Shown here one piece after another: positions 1-8,920 of a DNA stretch of 64,000 nucleotides. The notes beneath the pieces were generated by a model that was given only the letters and a program-made list of their open reading frames with translations, was not told where the DNA came from and ran no database searches. A program made the position numbers and the translations under genes. The stretch comes from an uncultured Paracoccaceae bacterium (lineage in GTDB: Bacteria; Pseudomonadota; Alphaproteobacteria; Rhodobacterales; Rhodobacteraceae): NCBI GenBank assembly GCA_947500135.1, contig CANMQX010000006.1:310001-374000 (forward strand). The letters run 5' to 3'. Every line of letters begins with the position of its first letter. Positions within the stretch are counted from its first letter, which is position 1.

Positions 1-581
1 AACCGCAATCGAAACACTTGCAACAGCAGATCAGGATCATCGCTGGCAGTATACCCAAAGGCGTGCATATTCTGCGCAAACCGGGCCACATCCCCCGCAG
101 CAGCATCCGGCCAGACCACCAACCCCTCCAGCGCGAACCTGCGCCAGTCAAACCGCCGACCGGGATCAATCTTGCGACCCGGGGCCATATCCGAATGGCC
201 GATCACCCGTTCGGGCCGGATATCCCATCGTGCGCGAATGCCGTTCAGCAGATCAGTCAACGCATCCATCTGCGTGGCGGCAAACGGGCTGAACCCGTCA
301 TTGGCCAGCTCAATCCCGATGGAACGACTATTCACATCCGTGACCGCCCCCCAGCGCCCTGCCCCCGCATGCCAGGCGCGCAGCGCCTCTGGCACCAGCG
401 ACATGACCTCACCATCTGCCGCGATCAGATAATGAGCGGACACCTCCGTTTCCGGGTTGCACAGCGTCTTTCGCGCGGCTTCTGCAGTTTCCATCGCAGT
501 GTAATGGATCACCACCATGTCAGGCCGGACACCATCACGGCGCGGCCCGCAATTTGGGGAATTGTAGGTGGTCAGCCTCAG
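1..581 (-). CDS. N-acetylmuramoyl-L-alanine amidase, AmpD/AmiD-like (3' end cut off by window)
   Basis: Amidase_2-type zinc enzyme that cleaves the bond between MurNAc and the stem peptide during murein turnover or recycling. Visible signatures are VVIHYTA (first zinc His), SAHYLI, IGIELAN and IGHSDMAPGRKIDPG (later zinc His plus the catalytic Lys/Asp region). About 193 residues are present and the frame runs off the left edge, so the C-terminus is missing. No in-frame ATG or GTG lies before the conserved core. The first plausible start is a CTG at 581 that overlaps the TGA of the upstream lipoprotein gene, which would fit translational coupling; the start is therefore uncertain. The family call is firm, the cellular location (cytosolic AmpD or exported AmiD) is not. 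Confidence 0.85.
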   Translation of the reverse strand, partial: MRLTTYNSPNCGPRRDGVRPDMVVIHYTAMETAEAARKTLCNPETEVSAHYLIAADGEVMSLVPEALRAWHAGAGRWGAVTDVNSRSIGIELANDGFSPFAATQMDALTDLLNGIRARWDIRPERVIGHSDMAPGRKIDPGRRFDWRRFALEGLVVWPDAAAGDVARFAQNMHAFGYTASDDPDLLLQVFRLR

Positions 582-1345
582 TTGCCAGCGGCCCGTTTGA
601 ACGGGGCCGGATCCCAACCGCAGGCAAACCCATCACCATCGGGGTCGATGCCACGGCGGTCACGCTCCGGACCACCGCGGGCAAGAAAATCACGCTGCGC
701 CTCATCCGCGCTGGAATAGGCCGCGCAATTGCGCTGGAACCGGCCCTGCCCGGACAAAAGCGACCGGCTATACCATTCCTGCCCTTTCACGTTGGGCGCA
801 TTGATCGCGTATTCCACGATATTCGGCCCGGTGGAGCTGGGACGCTGCGGGACGGCAGAGGGCGCAACCTCCACACGGGCAGCAGCCTGCGCGGCACGGC
901 GTTGTGCATCGCTTTCAATCGTCTCGCGGCCCGATACGGCGTCAAAGCTCTGCTCGTCCGAAATACCACCCGGATTATTGGCGATGCGCGGTGCGGCATT
1001 GGTCGGCGATGCATCCAGACCCTGGGTGCGGGTCGGATCATTGCCCGTATTCGCGGGCGGTTGAGCCGGCTGAGTCGCGGTCTGGCCAATTCCTGCGGCT
1101 GCCAGATCGCTTGACGGGATAGCACCGGCAGGCTGTGGAACCGGCGATGACCGGCCAGGGATGGTCGTGACCTGCGGCGGCGGCACGATACCCCCGCGCG
1201 GTGCAGACAATGCGGCCTCACGCCGGGCGCGCTCCAGCTCAAAATCGGCGTAGTCGTTAAAACCGACACCCCGTTGGGGCGGCTGGCTTGATCCGCACGC
1301 GGCCAAGGCCACCATTGATGCCAAAATCACTAAACCCGTTTTCAT
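578..1345 (-). CDS. Lipoprotein with C-terminal Excalibur calcium-binding domain
   Basis: Predicted secreted lipoprotein. The N-terminus starts MKTGLVILASMVALAACG, a short lipoprotein signal with an AAC lipobox; an ATG three codons earlier is possible, but the MKT start gives the normal signal length. The middle (about residues 30-190) is rich in Pro, Ala and Gln and low in complexity. The last 50 residues match the Excalibur pattern: NCAAYSSADEAQ, then a DPDGDGFACGWDP loop with Asp ligands and a paired Cys. Excalibur domains are known extracellular calcium-binding modules. The gene's stop overlaps the start of the downstream amidase, suggesting co-transcription with cell-wall functions. A short motif after the lipid Cys, QRGVGF, recurs in a second lipoprotein of this window. 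Confidence 0.8.
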   Translation of the reverse strand: MKTGLVILASMVALAACGSSQPPQRGVGFNDYADFELERARREAALSAPRGGIVPPPQVTTIPGRSSPVPQPAGAIPSSDLAAAGIGQTATQPAQPPANTGNDPTRTQGLDASPTNAAPRIANNPGGISDEQSFDAVSGRETIESDAQRRAAQAAARVEVAPSAVPQRPSSTGPNIVEYAINAPNVKGQEWYSRSLLSGQGRFQRNCAAYSSADEAQRDFLARGGPERDRRGIDPDGDGFACGWDPAPFKRAAGN

Positions 1346-1383
1346 GGGTATCACCTGTCACACTGCGTTTTCTTTTGTGGAAG

Positions 1384-2865
1384 TTACCACCACTTGGTCG
1401 GTTTGGCTACAAAACCTGCAGCCTGCTCCAATACGTAGGCGGTATTGAGCAGTTCAGCCTCTTCCCATGGCCGTCCGATTAGCTGCAGACCAAGCGGCAG
1501 GCCCTGACTGTCCAGACCCGCAGGCACCGAAATCCCCGGCAGACCGGCAAGGTTCACCGTCACGGTAAACACATCGTTCAGATACATCTGGATCGGGTCC
1601 ATATTCTCGCCCAGCCCAAAGGCGGCTGATGGGGTCGCAGGCGTCAGGATCGCGTCAACACCATCGGCAAACACCTGATCAAAATCACGCTTGATCAGCG
1701 CACGCACACGACGCGCCCGGTTGTAGTAAGCGTCATAGAAACCGGCAGACAGCACATATGTCCCAATCATCACCCGGCGCTGCACCTCAGGGCCAAACCC
1801 CTCGGCGCGGGTCTTTTCATACATCTCGGTGATGCCATCACCCTGCGCCAGCTTGGCCCGGTGGCCAAAGCGGACACCATCATAGCGGGCCAAGTTCGAT
1901 GATGCCTCTGCCGGGGCAATCACGTAGTAGGCCGGCAGCGCGTATTTGGTGTGCGGCAGGGTGATATCGACGATCTTGGCGCCTGCATCCTTCAGCATGG
2001 ACGTGCCATCTGCCCACAGCTTTTCAATCTCTTCGGGCATCCCGTCCATACGGTATTCCTTGGGAATACCAATGGTTTTGCCTTTGATATCGCCGGTCAA
2101 TGCGGCCTCAAAATCCGGCACGGCCAGATCGGCGCTGGTGCTGTCCTTGGAGTCATGACCGCACATCGCTTGCAACATGATGGCACTGTCGCGCACATCC
2201 TTGGTCATTGGTCCCGCCTGATCCAGCGAAGAGGCAAAGGCGACAATGCCCCAACGCGAGACACGGCCATAGGTCGGTTTCAAACCGGTAATGCCAACAA
2301 AGGCGGCAGGCTGGCGGATCGAGCCGCCCGTATCTGTCCCGGTCGCCGCCAGACATAGGTCAGAGGCAACAGCACTGGCCGACCCGCCGGAGGACCCACC
2401 GGGGGTCAGGGCCGTTTCTTCATTACCGCGCCGCCACGGGTTGACAGCATTGCCGTAAACGGAGGTCTCATTTGACGAGCCCATGGCGAATTCATCCATG
2501 TTCAGCTTGCCCAGCATCACAGCACCGGCGTCAAACAGCTGGGTAGTGACGGTGGATTCGTATTCGGGCCTGAAGCCTTCCAGAATACCGGATGCGGCCT
2601 GCGACGGGACGCCCTTGGTGCAGAACAGATCCTTAATACCAAGGGGGATGCCGCACATGGCGGGAGCATCCCCCGCCTTGATCCGGACATCAGCAGCCTT
2701 GGCCTGCGCTTTGGCAATCTCGGGCGTGTGATGCACAAACGCACCCAGCGCACCGGCGCTTTCAATGGCCGACAGGCAAGCATTGGTGATCTCGGCACTT
2801 GTGGTGTCGCCGCTGCGCATCGCGTCGCGGGCCTCGGCGATTGTCAGTTTGGTCAGGTCAGTCAT
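1384..2865 (-). CDS. gatA: Asp-tRNA(Asn)/Glu-tRNA(Gln) amidotransferase subunit A
   Basis: Amidase-signature glutaminase subunit of the GatCAB complex, which converts misacylated Glu-tRNA(Gln) or Asp-tRNA(Asn) to the amide form using glutamine. At 493 residues it has the full family length. The catalytic Lys lies in [14 protein letters not shown], the nucleophile region in [11 protein letters not shown] and the cis-Ser region in [15 protein letters not shown], giving the expected Lys-Ser-Ser triad. The ATG overlaps the last base of gatC (TAATG), so the two are translated together. gatB is not in this window, as is common in alphaproteobacteria. Identification is very secure. Confidence 0.97.
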   Translation of the reverse strand: MTDLTKLTIAEARDAMRSGDTTSAEITNACLSAIESAGALGAFVHHTPEIAKAQAKAADVRIKAGDAPAMCGIPLGIKDLFCTKGVPSQAASGILEGFRPEYESTVTTQLFDAGAVMLGKLNMDEFAMGSSNETSVYGNAVNPWRRGNEETALTPGGSSGGSASAVASDLCLAATGTDTGGSIRQPAAFVGITGLKPTYGRVSRWGIVAFASSLDQAGPMTKDVRDSAIMLQAMCGHDSKDSTSADLAVPDFEAALTGDIKGKTIGIPKEYRMDGMPEEIEKLWADGTSMLKDAGAKIVDITLPHTKYALPAYYVIAPAEASSNLARYDGVRFGHRAKLAQGDGITEMYEKTRAEGFGPEVQRRVMIGTYVLSAGFYDAYYNRARRVRALIKRDFDQVFADGVDAILTPATPSAAFGLGENMDPIQMYLNDVFTVTVNLAGLPGISVPAGLDSQGLPLGLQLIGRPWEEAELLNTAYVLEQAAGFVAKPTKWW

Positions 2866-3152
2866 TATTCCACCACCTTCGGCACGGCAAAGAACCCTTC
2901 GCGGGCATCCGGGGCATTCTTCAACACAGCTTCCTGCTGGCTGCCATCGGTGACAACATCGTCGCGGCGTTTCAGGCGCTGCGGGGTGACAGATGTCATC
3001 GGCTCCACTCCCTCGACATCCACCTCGTTAAGCTGTTCGATAAAGCCCAGGATCGCGCTGAACTCTGATGCCAGCGCGGGCAATTGATCGTCTTCCACCT
3101 TGATCCGGGCCAGCTTGGCCACGCGGCGGGCGGTTTCTGTGTCGATGGACAT
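2865..3152 (-). CDS. gatC: Asp-tRNA(Asn)/Glu-tRNA(Gln) amidotransferase subunit C
   Basis: Small 95-residue subunit that stabilises GatA and helps form the ammonia channel interface of GatCAB. The sequence [17 protein letters not shown] is the standard GatC opening, followed by a helical stretch with [19 protein letters not shown] and the VEPMTSVTP linker. A longer reading frame exists upstream, but the MSID start gives the exact family length and conserved N-terminus. It is directly coupled to gatA by a one-base stop/start overlap. Confidence 0.96.
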   Translation of the reverse strand: MSIDTETARRVAKLARIKVEDDQLPALASEFSAILGFIEQLNEVDVEGVEPMTSVTPQRLKRRDDVVTDGSQQEAVLKNAPDAREGFFAVPKVVE

Positions 3153-3184
3153 GGCTGTCTCCGCATGTTTGGTCGGGTTCGCGT

Positions 3185-3838
3185 TTAGCGCCCCACGCGG
3201 TGGCCCGCAAGCATATGCCGCGTGTAAACATGGATCATCCAGCCCAACATGACACCATTCAGGCAATGCCACAGGAAATGGGTGCCAATCGGCCAGCCCG
3301 TGCATAGGATTTCATCCATGGACCGCAGGGTGATCGACAGGCTCAGCAAAGCCGCACCAATGACAAAACCGCCGGCAACCCCAGGGCGATGGTGCAAGGC
3401 AACCGCATAAAACAGCAACAACAGCGGCACCGTCCAATAGAAATCCGAAATCATGAAAAACGGCAGGCGGTTCAGTATGGGGACCAGCACGGCGGCATAA
3501 GGTACAAAGCAGATCGTGCCCAGCAATGCCGCCCACCATGGCATCGGCACCATGTCGCGGTTTACCACAAACAAATAGGTCAGGATAAACAGACCAATCG
3601 GGATGACATCGGCAATGGCCGCCCAGGTGGTGGCATGGGTATGAAACAAGTAACTGCCCACCCCGATCACAAACAGGATCGCACATAGAACCCGCGCCAT
3701 CGGCACGCCCGCACTGCGCCGCCACATGATGATCGCAGCAATGATAAAAGCCAGATTGGTAACGGCGTTCACAGGCTCCGACCAATAGGAAAAGTCCGTC
3801 CGCTCGCAATAACCGTCCAACTGCTCGAACCAATCCAT
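3185..3838 (-). CDS. Ceramidase/CREST-family seven-TM membrane protein
   Basis: Integral membrane protein of 217 residues, probably with seven transmembrane helices, resembling the alkaline ceramidase branch (PF05875) of the CREST membrane hydrolase superfamily. Key visible elements are CERTDFSYWSEPVNAVTN near the N-terminus, GSYLFHTHATTWAAIADVIP in the middle and GTHFLWHCLNGVMLGW near the C-terminus, which supply the Glu/Asp/His set that binds zinc in the family. The substrate in a bacterium is unclear: an acylated amine or ornithine-type lipid is conceivable, a true ceramide less so. It lies just upstream of gatC on the same strand, with a 32-base gap. Family assignment is good; function is inferred. 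Confidence 0.75.
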   Translation of the reverse strand: MDWFEQLDGYCERTDFSYWSEPVNAVTNLAFIIAAIIMWRRSAGVPMARVLCAILFVIGVGSYLFHTHATTWAAIADVIPIGLFILTYLFVVNRDMVPMPWWAALLGTICFVPYAAVLVPILNRLPFFMISDFYWTVPLLLLFYAVALHHRPGVAGGFVIGAALLSLSITLRSMDEILCTGWPIGTHFLWHCLNGVMLGWMIHVYTRHMLAGHRVGR

Positions 3839-3891
3839 CTTGTGTCCTTCCCACCCGAAGTTATCCTGTCCCTATAACGATGGAGGGAAAA

Positions 3892-4563
3892 ATGAAAATC
3901 ACTTGGCTAGGTCATGCGAGTTTCCGGATGGAGGTCGCGGATGCCGTCCTTCTGATCGACCCCTGGTTGGCGGGCAACCCGTCTTTCCCCGATGAACAGC
4001 GGGGGGCAGCATTGGCAGGGGCCACACATATCCTGCTGACCCACGGGCATTTCGATCATACATCAGAGGTTGATGAAATTGCCAAAGAAACCAGGGCAAC
4101 GGTCGTGGGCATACCAGAGCTTTGCGCTCTCTTTGATGCGGGCGAAACCATTGATTTTAACAAAGGCGGCACGGTCGATCTGAAAGGGGCGCAAGTCTCC
4201 ATGGTGCAGGCAACGCATTCCTCATCCGTTGGGGCGGGTTATGCCGGGACAGAGGCGGGATACATGATCAAGGGTGACGGCCACATGGTCTATGTCTCGG
4301 GCGATACCGATATCATGGCGGATATGGGCTGGATGGGTGAATTCTATCAACCCGATATCGGCATCCTATGCTGCGGCGGACATTACACGATGGGGATGGA
4401 AGGGGCGGCTTTTGCTGCCCGAAAATACTTTAATTTCAAGACGATCATCCCCTGCCATTACAAGACATTCCCGCTTCTGGCGCAATCGGCGCAGCCGCTT
4501 GTCGATGCACTGCCGGATGTAAACGTCCTGACGCCCGAAGTAATGGATGTGATCGACATCTGA
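3892..4563 (+). CDS. UlaG-like metal-dependent hydrolase (MBL fold, UPF0173 type)
   Basis: Metallo-beta-lactamase-fold hydrolase of 223 residues. MKITWLGHASFRME and LIDPWLAGNPSFP open the UPF0173/UlaG-like family, and the metal motif is intact in LLTHGHFDH. Further ligands lie in QATHSS, SGDTDIMADM and CHYKTFP. I chose the second ATG because GGAGGG sits correctly upstream of it; the first ATG lies inside that ribosome site. The gene stands alone, divergent from the ceramidase-like gene and convergent with tadA. Substrate unknown. Confidence 0.85.
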   Translation: MKITWLGHASFRMEVADAVLLIDPWLAGNPSFPDEQRGAALAGATHILLTHGHFDHTSEVDEIAKETRATVVGIPELCALFDAGETIDFNKGGTVDLKGAQVSMVQATHSSSVGAGYAGTEAGYMIKGDGHMVYVSGDTDIMADMGWMGEFYQPDIGILCCGGHYTMGMEGAAFAARKYFNFKTIIPCHYKTFPLLAQSAQPLVDALPDVNVLTPEVMDVIDI

Positions 4564-4566
4564 GCC

Positions 4567-4612
4567 CAAACTTTCACAGAAAGTTTGAAACAATTCCTGT
4601 GCCAGGAATTGT
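4567..4612. terminator. Two tandem stem-loops between convergent genes
   Basis: Two perfect hairpins stand back to back after the MBL gene. The first has 9-bp arms CAAACTTTC/GAAAGTTTG with a 3-base loop; the second has 10-bp arms ACAATTCCTG/CAGGAATTGT with a 3-base loop. They lie exactly between the stop of the MBL gene and the stop of tadA, so a bidirectional terminator or transcript-end stabiliser is likely. No long U-tract follows either hairpin. Confidence 0.6.
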
Positions 4613-5058
4613 CACCGTCGCGCGCCGAAAAACTGTTTCAGCAGCGCCTCGGACGATGCCGCATCAATTCCATCATAAACCTCCGGGATATGGTGGCATT
4701 GCGGGTGGTTGAAAATACGCGGCCCCTGCCCGATCCCACCGGATTTGGGGTCTGCGGCACCGTAATATAATCGGGCGATACGGGCGTTGCTGATCGCGGC
4801 AGCACACATCGGACAAGGCTCCAGCGTGACATAAAGGTCCAAACCGGTCAGTCTTTCCTGACCCAGCACGGCACACGCCTGACGGATCACCAACATTTCG
4901 GCATGGGCGGTCGGGTCATTCAACGCCCGGGTCTGGTTGCCCGCCTGTGCGATGACCCCATCAGGTCCCGCAATCACCGCACCAACCGGCACCTCACCGC
5001 GCGCGGCAGCGGCACGGGCTTCGGTCATTGCGATATCCATGTAGCTGCGAAATGCCAT
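4612..5058 (-). CDS. tadA: tRNA-specific adenosine deaminase
   Basis: Zinc-dependent deaminase that converts adenosine-34 to inosine in the anticodon of tRNA(Arg)ACG. The product has 148 residues from the MAFRSYM start, the normal TadA length; an upstream in-frame ATG would add an unsupported extension. The zinc and catalytic motifs are NDPTAHAEM and TLEPCPMCAAAISNARI. The C-terminal helix ends LLKQFFGARR. It lies downstream of, and on the same strand as, the HWE kinase gene. Confidence 0.93.
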   Translation of the reverse strand: MAFRSYMDIAMTEARAAAARGEVPVGAVIAGPDGVIAQAGNQTRALNDPTAHAEMLVIRQACAVLGQERLTGLDLYVTLEPCPMCAAAISNARIARLYYGAADPKSGGIGQGPRIFNHPQCHHIPEVYDGIDAASSEALLKQFFGARR

Positions 5059-5107
5059 GACCCTTGATGCCCGTTTCACCATCCCGGGACAAGATCGGCG
5101 CACCGGT

Positions 5108-6127
5108 TCAGGGAATGGCCTGCCCCACGGGCACCGCCACGTTTTCGGGCACAATCAGCATGTAGTGAAACCCGGTCGGTTCAAAGGTCGAAATCGCCTT
5201 ACCACCCAGTTGGCCGGGCAAAAGCCTCCCGATCATTTGCATGCCGAAACCCGTCTTTTCAGGAGGGGTCAGATCGGTCAAACCGCTTTCTTTCCAGATG
5301 AAGTTATAACTGCCATCGCGCGGGTGATCCCAACTAACCCGCACCTCGCCACCCGGGACAGATAGCGCACCATAGGCCGTCGTGTTTGCGATCAGTTCAT
5401 GAACAGCCATCGCAAATGTCTGCGCATGCAACACCGACAGACGCCATTCGGGACCATCAATCCGGATCGACCCAAGCCGATCGACGTTTTCTGCGATGAT
5501 CTGCTGTTCGATGATCTGGCGCACGGTCATGCCGTCCCAATTCACCCCGGACAGAAAGGCATGGGTCTTGCCCAGCGCCCTGATCCTTTTTTCATAAGTG
5601 CGCAGGAATGCATCCAGATCAGTCGAGTTTTGGCCGGTCTTGCGCGCGATGATCTGCACAAGGGTCAGCACATTACCGATCCGGTGCTGTAACTCGGCAG
5701 CAAACTCATCACGGCGCTGTCTGGCGGCGACCTGCGTTGTGATATCATTCACCTGTAGCAGAAAAACCGGGCCATGCGCCGGGTCCTCTGGCATCGGAAC
5801 GCAACCCAGCGACCACCATCGATCCTGCACAGGCGCGTCAGGCCTATTCGGATCGGCAATCGGGTAATGCAGTTCCGGCAAACTGGCCGCTTGCCCGGCC
5901 AATGCCTGACGAAAAGCCGTCGCCACCATGGCCTGGCGTTCTTCGTTTTCGGGAAACAGCGCCAGCAGATCGTACCCGACAAGATCCGCCTGCCTGACCC
6001 CAAGCATGTCGCAATAGGCGTCATTGACCAAAAGCACCTTGAACCCGGCATCAAGAATAGCCTGAGGCGCCGTCGTTAACGCAAAAATTTCCTGAAAATC
6101 AAAGCCGTGGCCGGTATCGCTGTGCAA
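5108..6127 (-). CDS. PAS-domain sensor histidine kinase, HWE/HisKA_2 family
   Basis: Soluble two-component sensor kinase of 339 residues with no transmembrane segment or signal peptide. Residues about 10-145 form a PAS domain (LLVNDAYCDMLGV ... GCVPMP ... VFLLQVNDIT). The dimerisation and phosphoacceptor helix follows with ELQHRIGNVLTLVQ. The ATPase domain has the N-box MAVHELIANTTAYGAL and the WKE motif that gives HWE kinases their name. Such kinases often phosphorylate PhyR in the alphaproteobacterial general stress response. A phyR gene lies at the other end of this window, but a link between the two is only inference. Confidence 0.85.
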   Translation of the reverse strand: MHSDTGHGFDFQEIFALTTAPQAILDAGFKVLLVNDAYCDMLGVRQADLVGYDLLALFPENEERQAMVATAFRQALAGQAASLPELHYPIADPNRPDAPVQDRWWSLGCVPMPEDPAHGPVFLLQVNDITTQVAARQRRDEFAAELQHRIGNVLTLVQIIARKTGQNSTDLDAFLRTYEKRIRALGKTHAFLSGVNWDGMTVRQIIEQQIIAENVDRLGSIRIDGPEWRLSVLHAQTFAMAVHELIANTTAYGALSVPGGEVRVSWDHPRDGSYNFIWKESGLTDLTPPEKTGFGMQMIGRLLPGQLGGKAISTFEPTGFHYMLIVPENVAVPVGQAIP

Positions 6128-6239
6128 TCTTTCGCCCTTGCTCGCCTGACGCCGCAGCGTGTCCTATTGCCGAACAGATGTTGTCACATATCCCGCCCGA
6201 CGCTACAGCAGGATAAGACACCATTGGGTAAATGCAAAT

Positions 6240-7235
6240 ATGGCCAAAGGGACAGGGCAGCCCTTCAACATACTGATCGTCGGACAGGGCGGCCGCCTGC
6301 AATATGAGGCGCTTTTGTTCACGGCATCCCTGCGCCAGAACGCGCCGGATTTCGCAGGCCGTCTGATTGTGGCCGAACCGCAGCCCGGCCCGCTTTGGGA
6401 TGATGACCCGCGCATGTCGGATGCCATCAAGACGGTGCTGGTTGAAAACGGGGCCGAAATCCGGCCCTTTGCCAGCGCGCATTTCGGGCAATCCTATCCG
6501 CCCGGCAACAAGATCGAAGCGCTCAGCATCCTGCCGCCGAATGAGCCCTTTGTCTTTTTTGATACAGACACACTGATCATGGGTGATCTGAACGACGTGG
6601 ATTTCGATTTTTCCCGCCCCGCCGCATCCATGCAGCGCAGCGGCACATGGCCGGTCGAGGAATTGTACTGGCCCGGTTACACCGCCATCTGGAAATCGCT
6701 TTATGACCGGTTTGGACTGGATTTCGAAAGCTCGCTGGATCTGGGCCAACCGGATGAATACTGGGAACGCTACCTTTATTTCAACGCGGGCTGGTTTTTC
6801 GGGGCGGACCCTGCGGAATTTGGCAGGCTCTTTACCGAATACGCCGTGTCCGTGCGCAACAACCCGCCCCCGGAACTGGTGATCCAGCCGCTGGACCCAT
6901 GGCTTGATCAGGTGGTGTTGCCATTGGTCATTCATAGACTGGGTGGCGGGCGTCCGGGGCCGGAACTGGACGGGCTGGATGGCGATATTACCTGCCATTA
7001 CAGGGTCTTGCCAATGTTCTATGCCCGCGAAAGCGACGCAGCCATTGCCGTGCTGGAATCCGTGGCCGCCCCCAACAAGATCAAGAAATGGCTCAAGCAA
7101 TATGACCCGTTCAAGCGGATGATCTATCAAAAGCGCGGCCATAAGGTGCGCGCGCTTTTCGATCAGAACAACCTGCCGCGCCGGGAAAAGGCCCTGCGCA
7201 ACAAAATCAAGTCAGCCGGTTTCTGGATGCGGTAG
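6240..7235 (+). CDS. Glycosyltransferase-like protein with DXD motif
   Basis: Cytosolic protein of 331 residues. FNILIVGQGGRLQYEAL opens a Rossmann-like fold, and FVFFDTDTLIMGDL is a DXD-type nucleotide-sugar and metal site as in GT8-like or similar GT-A enzymes. A later LYFNAGWFFG segment resembles the acceptor-side region of such enzymes. The C-terminal 60 residues are basic (KKWLKQYDPFKRM) and may contact membrane lipid or a polyanion. The ATG opening MAKGTGQ was chosen because the upstream residues look untranslated. No sugar gene lies next to it, so donor and acceptor are unknown. Confidence 0.6.
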   Translation: MAKGTGQPFNILIVGQGGRLQYEALLFTASLRQNAPDFAGRLIVAEPQPGPLWDDDPRMSDAIKTVLVENGAEIRPFASAHFGQSYPPGNKIEALSILPPNEPFVFFDTDTLIMGDLNDVDFDFSRPAASMQRSGTWPVEELYWPGYTAIWKSLYDRFGLDFESSLDLGQPDEYWERYLYFNAGWFFGADPAEFGRLFTEYAVSVRNNPPPELVIQPLDPWLDQVVLPLVIHRLGGGRPGPELDGLDGDITCHYRVLPMFYARESDAAIAVLESVAAPNKIKKWLKQYDPFKRMIYQKRGHKVRALFDQNNLPRREKALRNKIKSAGFWMR

Positions 7236-7331
7236 GATCGGACAAGCGGCATGCAGTTGCCGAGCTGCGCTTATGACCAACCGCCCCGACATTACCCTGC
7301 AGCCGCTGGATCAACGCGAAGGGCAGTTCCC

Positions 7332-7372
7332 GACCGCCGGTGGGGGTGAAGCCCCCGCCCATGGGGGCGGTC
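7332..7372. repeat. Nested GC-rich hairpin in intergenic region
   Basis: The 236-base gap after the glycosyltransferase-like gene holds one structured element. Outer arms GACCGCC/GGCGGTC enclose a GGGGGTGAAGCCCCC stem-loop followed by CCCATGGG. It could end transcription of the upstream gene, though it lies about 100 bases after its stop and has no U-tract. Nothing else was recognised in the gap. Confidence 0.4.
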
Positions 7373-7471
7373 GGGGCTGGCCGATCTATCGACCAGGCGG
7401 TGTAACTGATACTTTGTGAAACAACCCCAGATCGTGCATCATAAACAGGTCCCGACCCTCAGGAGATTTCA

Positions 7472-8755
7472 ATGCGCGCTTTCCCAACAGCCCTCACCCT
7501 TCTTGCGGCAACCGCAGCAAGTGCCGAAAACCGGATTGATGTTGTGCGTCCCGACGCGCCCGCATTGGCCGCGTATGGCGATCACAAGATCGGGGTCACC
7601 ACAATGACCTTCACCAACCCCGACCAGATCGACGTCGTCAATACCGGACCAACCGGCGACATCCCAACCTATGACCGGAACCTGACCGTCGAAATCTGGT
7701 ATCCGGCCGCTGCCGACACAACACCGGGCGGCACGCTGACGGCGTTGGTGCGCGACGGGATCACCCAAGCCACGCTCACCGGTCAGGCCGCCCGCGATGC
7801 AACGCCTGACAGCGGGAACACCTTCCCGCTTGTGATCGTCTCTCACGGCTATCCGGGTAACCGCTTCCTGATGTCACCTTTGGCGGAAAACCTTGCCTCA
7901 AAGGGCTATGTCGTCGCCTCTATCGATCACCCTGACAGCACCTATGACGACCAGACAGCATTTGGGTCGACCCTCGTGAACCGGCCATGGGATCAGCGGT
8001 TTGTGATCGATCAGATGGGCGCGCTGGAGGACGATCTGGGCGCGATTATCCAAGGCGATAACGTCGCCATCATCGGCTATTCCATGGGGGGTTACGGCGC
8101 GCTGATCTATGCAGGCGCCGGGGTCACCAAGGCCAGCACCGAATATGAATGGGGCGCACCGCAGGGGCTGCTGGAACGCAATATGATGGGCACAGATAGC
8201 CACGCGGCACTGGCCGACGCGCGCGTCAAAGCCTTCGTCGCCTTTGGACCGTGGGGGAACAATGCGGGCTTTTGGGATGCGGATGGCTGGGCGGGGATCG
8301 AAAAGCCGCTGATGCTGATCGCGGGAAGCGTCGATGATGTGTCAATGTATGACGCGATCCGGGGGATGTTCGACGACACCGTCAACACCACAAGGCACCT
8401 GCTGACCTTCGAAAACGCCAATCACAATGCAGGAGCGCCGATGCCGGCACCTGTCGAAAGCTATGACCTGCCCGCCGCCGATGGCTGGTTCCCCTTCGGC
8501 CACTATTCAGACGCCGTTTGGGACACGACCAAGATGAACAATGTCAGCCAGCATTTCATCACCGGCTTCATGGACCTGCACCTGAAAGGGGATAGCGACA
8601 AGGCGGCTTTTTTTGATCTTGTCCCATCCGGGAACGATGCCGTCTGGTCAGTCGACGATAACGGCGATCCGGCTGATGATCACAGCTACTGGAAAGGCTT
8701 TCGACCACGCAGTGCCTACGGGCTGATGTTTGAGACGAAAGGAGTCGGGGAGTAG
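7472..8755 (+). CDS. Secreted alpha/beta hydrolase (PAF-acetylhydrolase/dienelactone hydrolase-like)
   Basis: Exported serine hydrolase of 427 residues with an N-terminal signal peptide ending near ATAASAEN. The nucleophile elbow GYSMGGYGAL lies near residue 205, preceded by PLVIVSHGYPGNRFL, which forms the oxyanion side of the fold. Likely acid and base residues are in MLIAGSVDDVSMYD and FENANHNAGAP. The layout resembles predicted dienelactone hydrolases and platelet-activating-factor acetylhydrolase-like proteins, but the substrate is not evident. AGGAG precedes the ATG. It is a monocistronic gene. Confidence 0.75.
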   Translation: MRAFPTALTLLAATAASAENRIDVVRPDAPALAAYGDHKIGVTTMTFTNPDQIDVVNTGPTGDIPTYDRNLTVEIWYPAAADTTPGGTLTALVRDGITQATLTGQAARDATPDSGNTFPLVIVSHGYPGNRFLMSPLAENLASKGYVVASIDHPDSTYDDQTAFGSTLVNRPWDQRFVIDQMGALEDDLGAIIQGDNVAIIGYSMGGYGALIYAGAGVTKASTEYEWGAPQGLLERNMMGTDSHAALADARVKAFVAFGPWGNNAGFWDADGWAGIEKPLMLIAGSVDDVSMYDAIRGMFDDTVNTTRHLLTFENANHNAGAPMPAPVESYDLPAADGWFPFGHYSDAVWDTTKMNNVSQHFITGFMDLHLKGDSDKAAFFDLVPSGNDAVWSVDDNGDPADDHSYWKGFRPRSAYGLMFETKGVGE

Positions 8756-8920
8756 CGGCTGGAGGAGCTTCAGTAGGTTTGAGATAACCGGCGGAATTTA
8801 CCGACCTCACCGATAAAACAGCGTCAGGCAGTTTTGCTCCGGATAAGAAACTGACAATGCGAAGGTCCGACAAGCGGGACTTAGCTGTCGTTCATCTATC
8901 TGGATATCATTTCGCTCTGA

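Noticed and set aside
6099-7142. Open frame of 347 codons antisense to the glycosyltransferase-like gene
   Set aside because: The plus-strand product has a DXD motif and a coherent fold pattern; the antisense frame has none and overlaps it almost fully.
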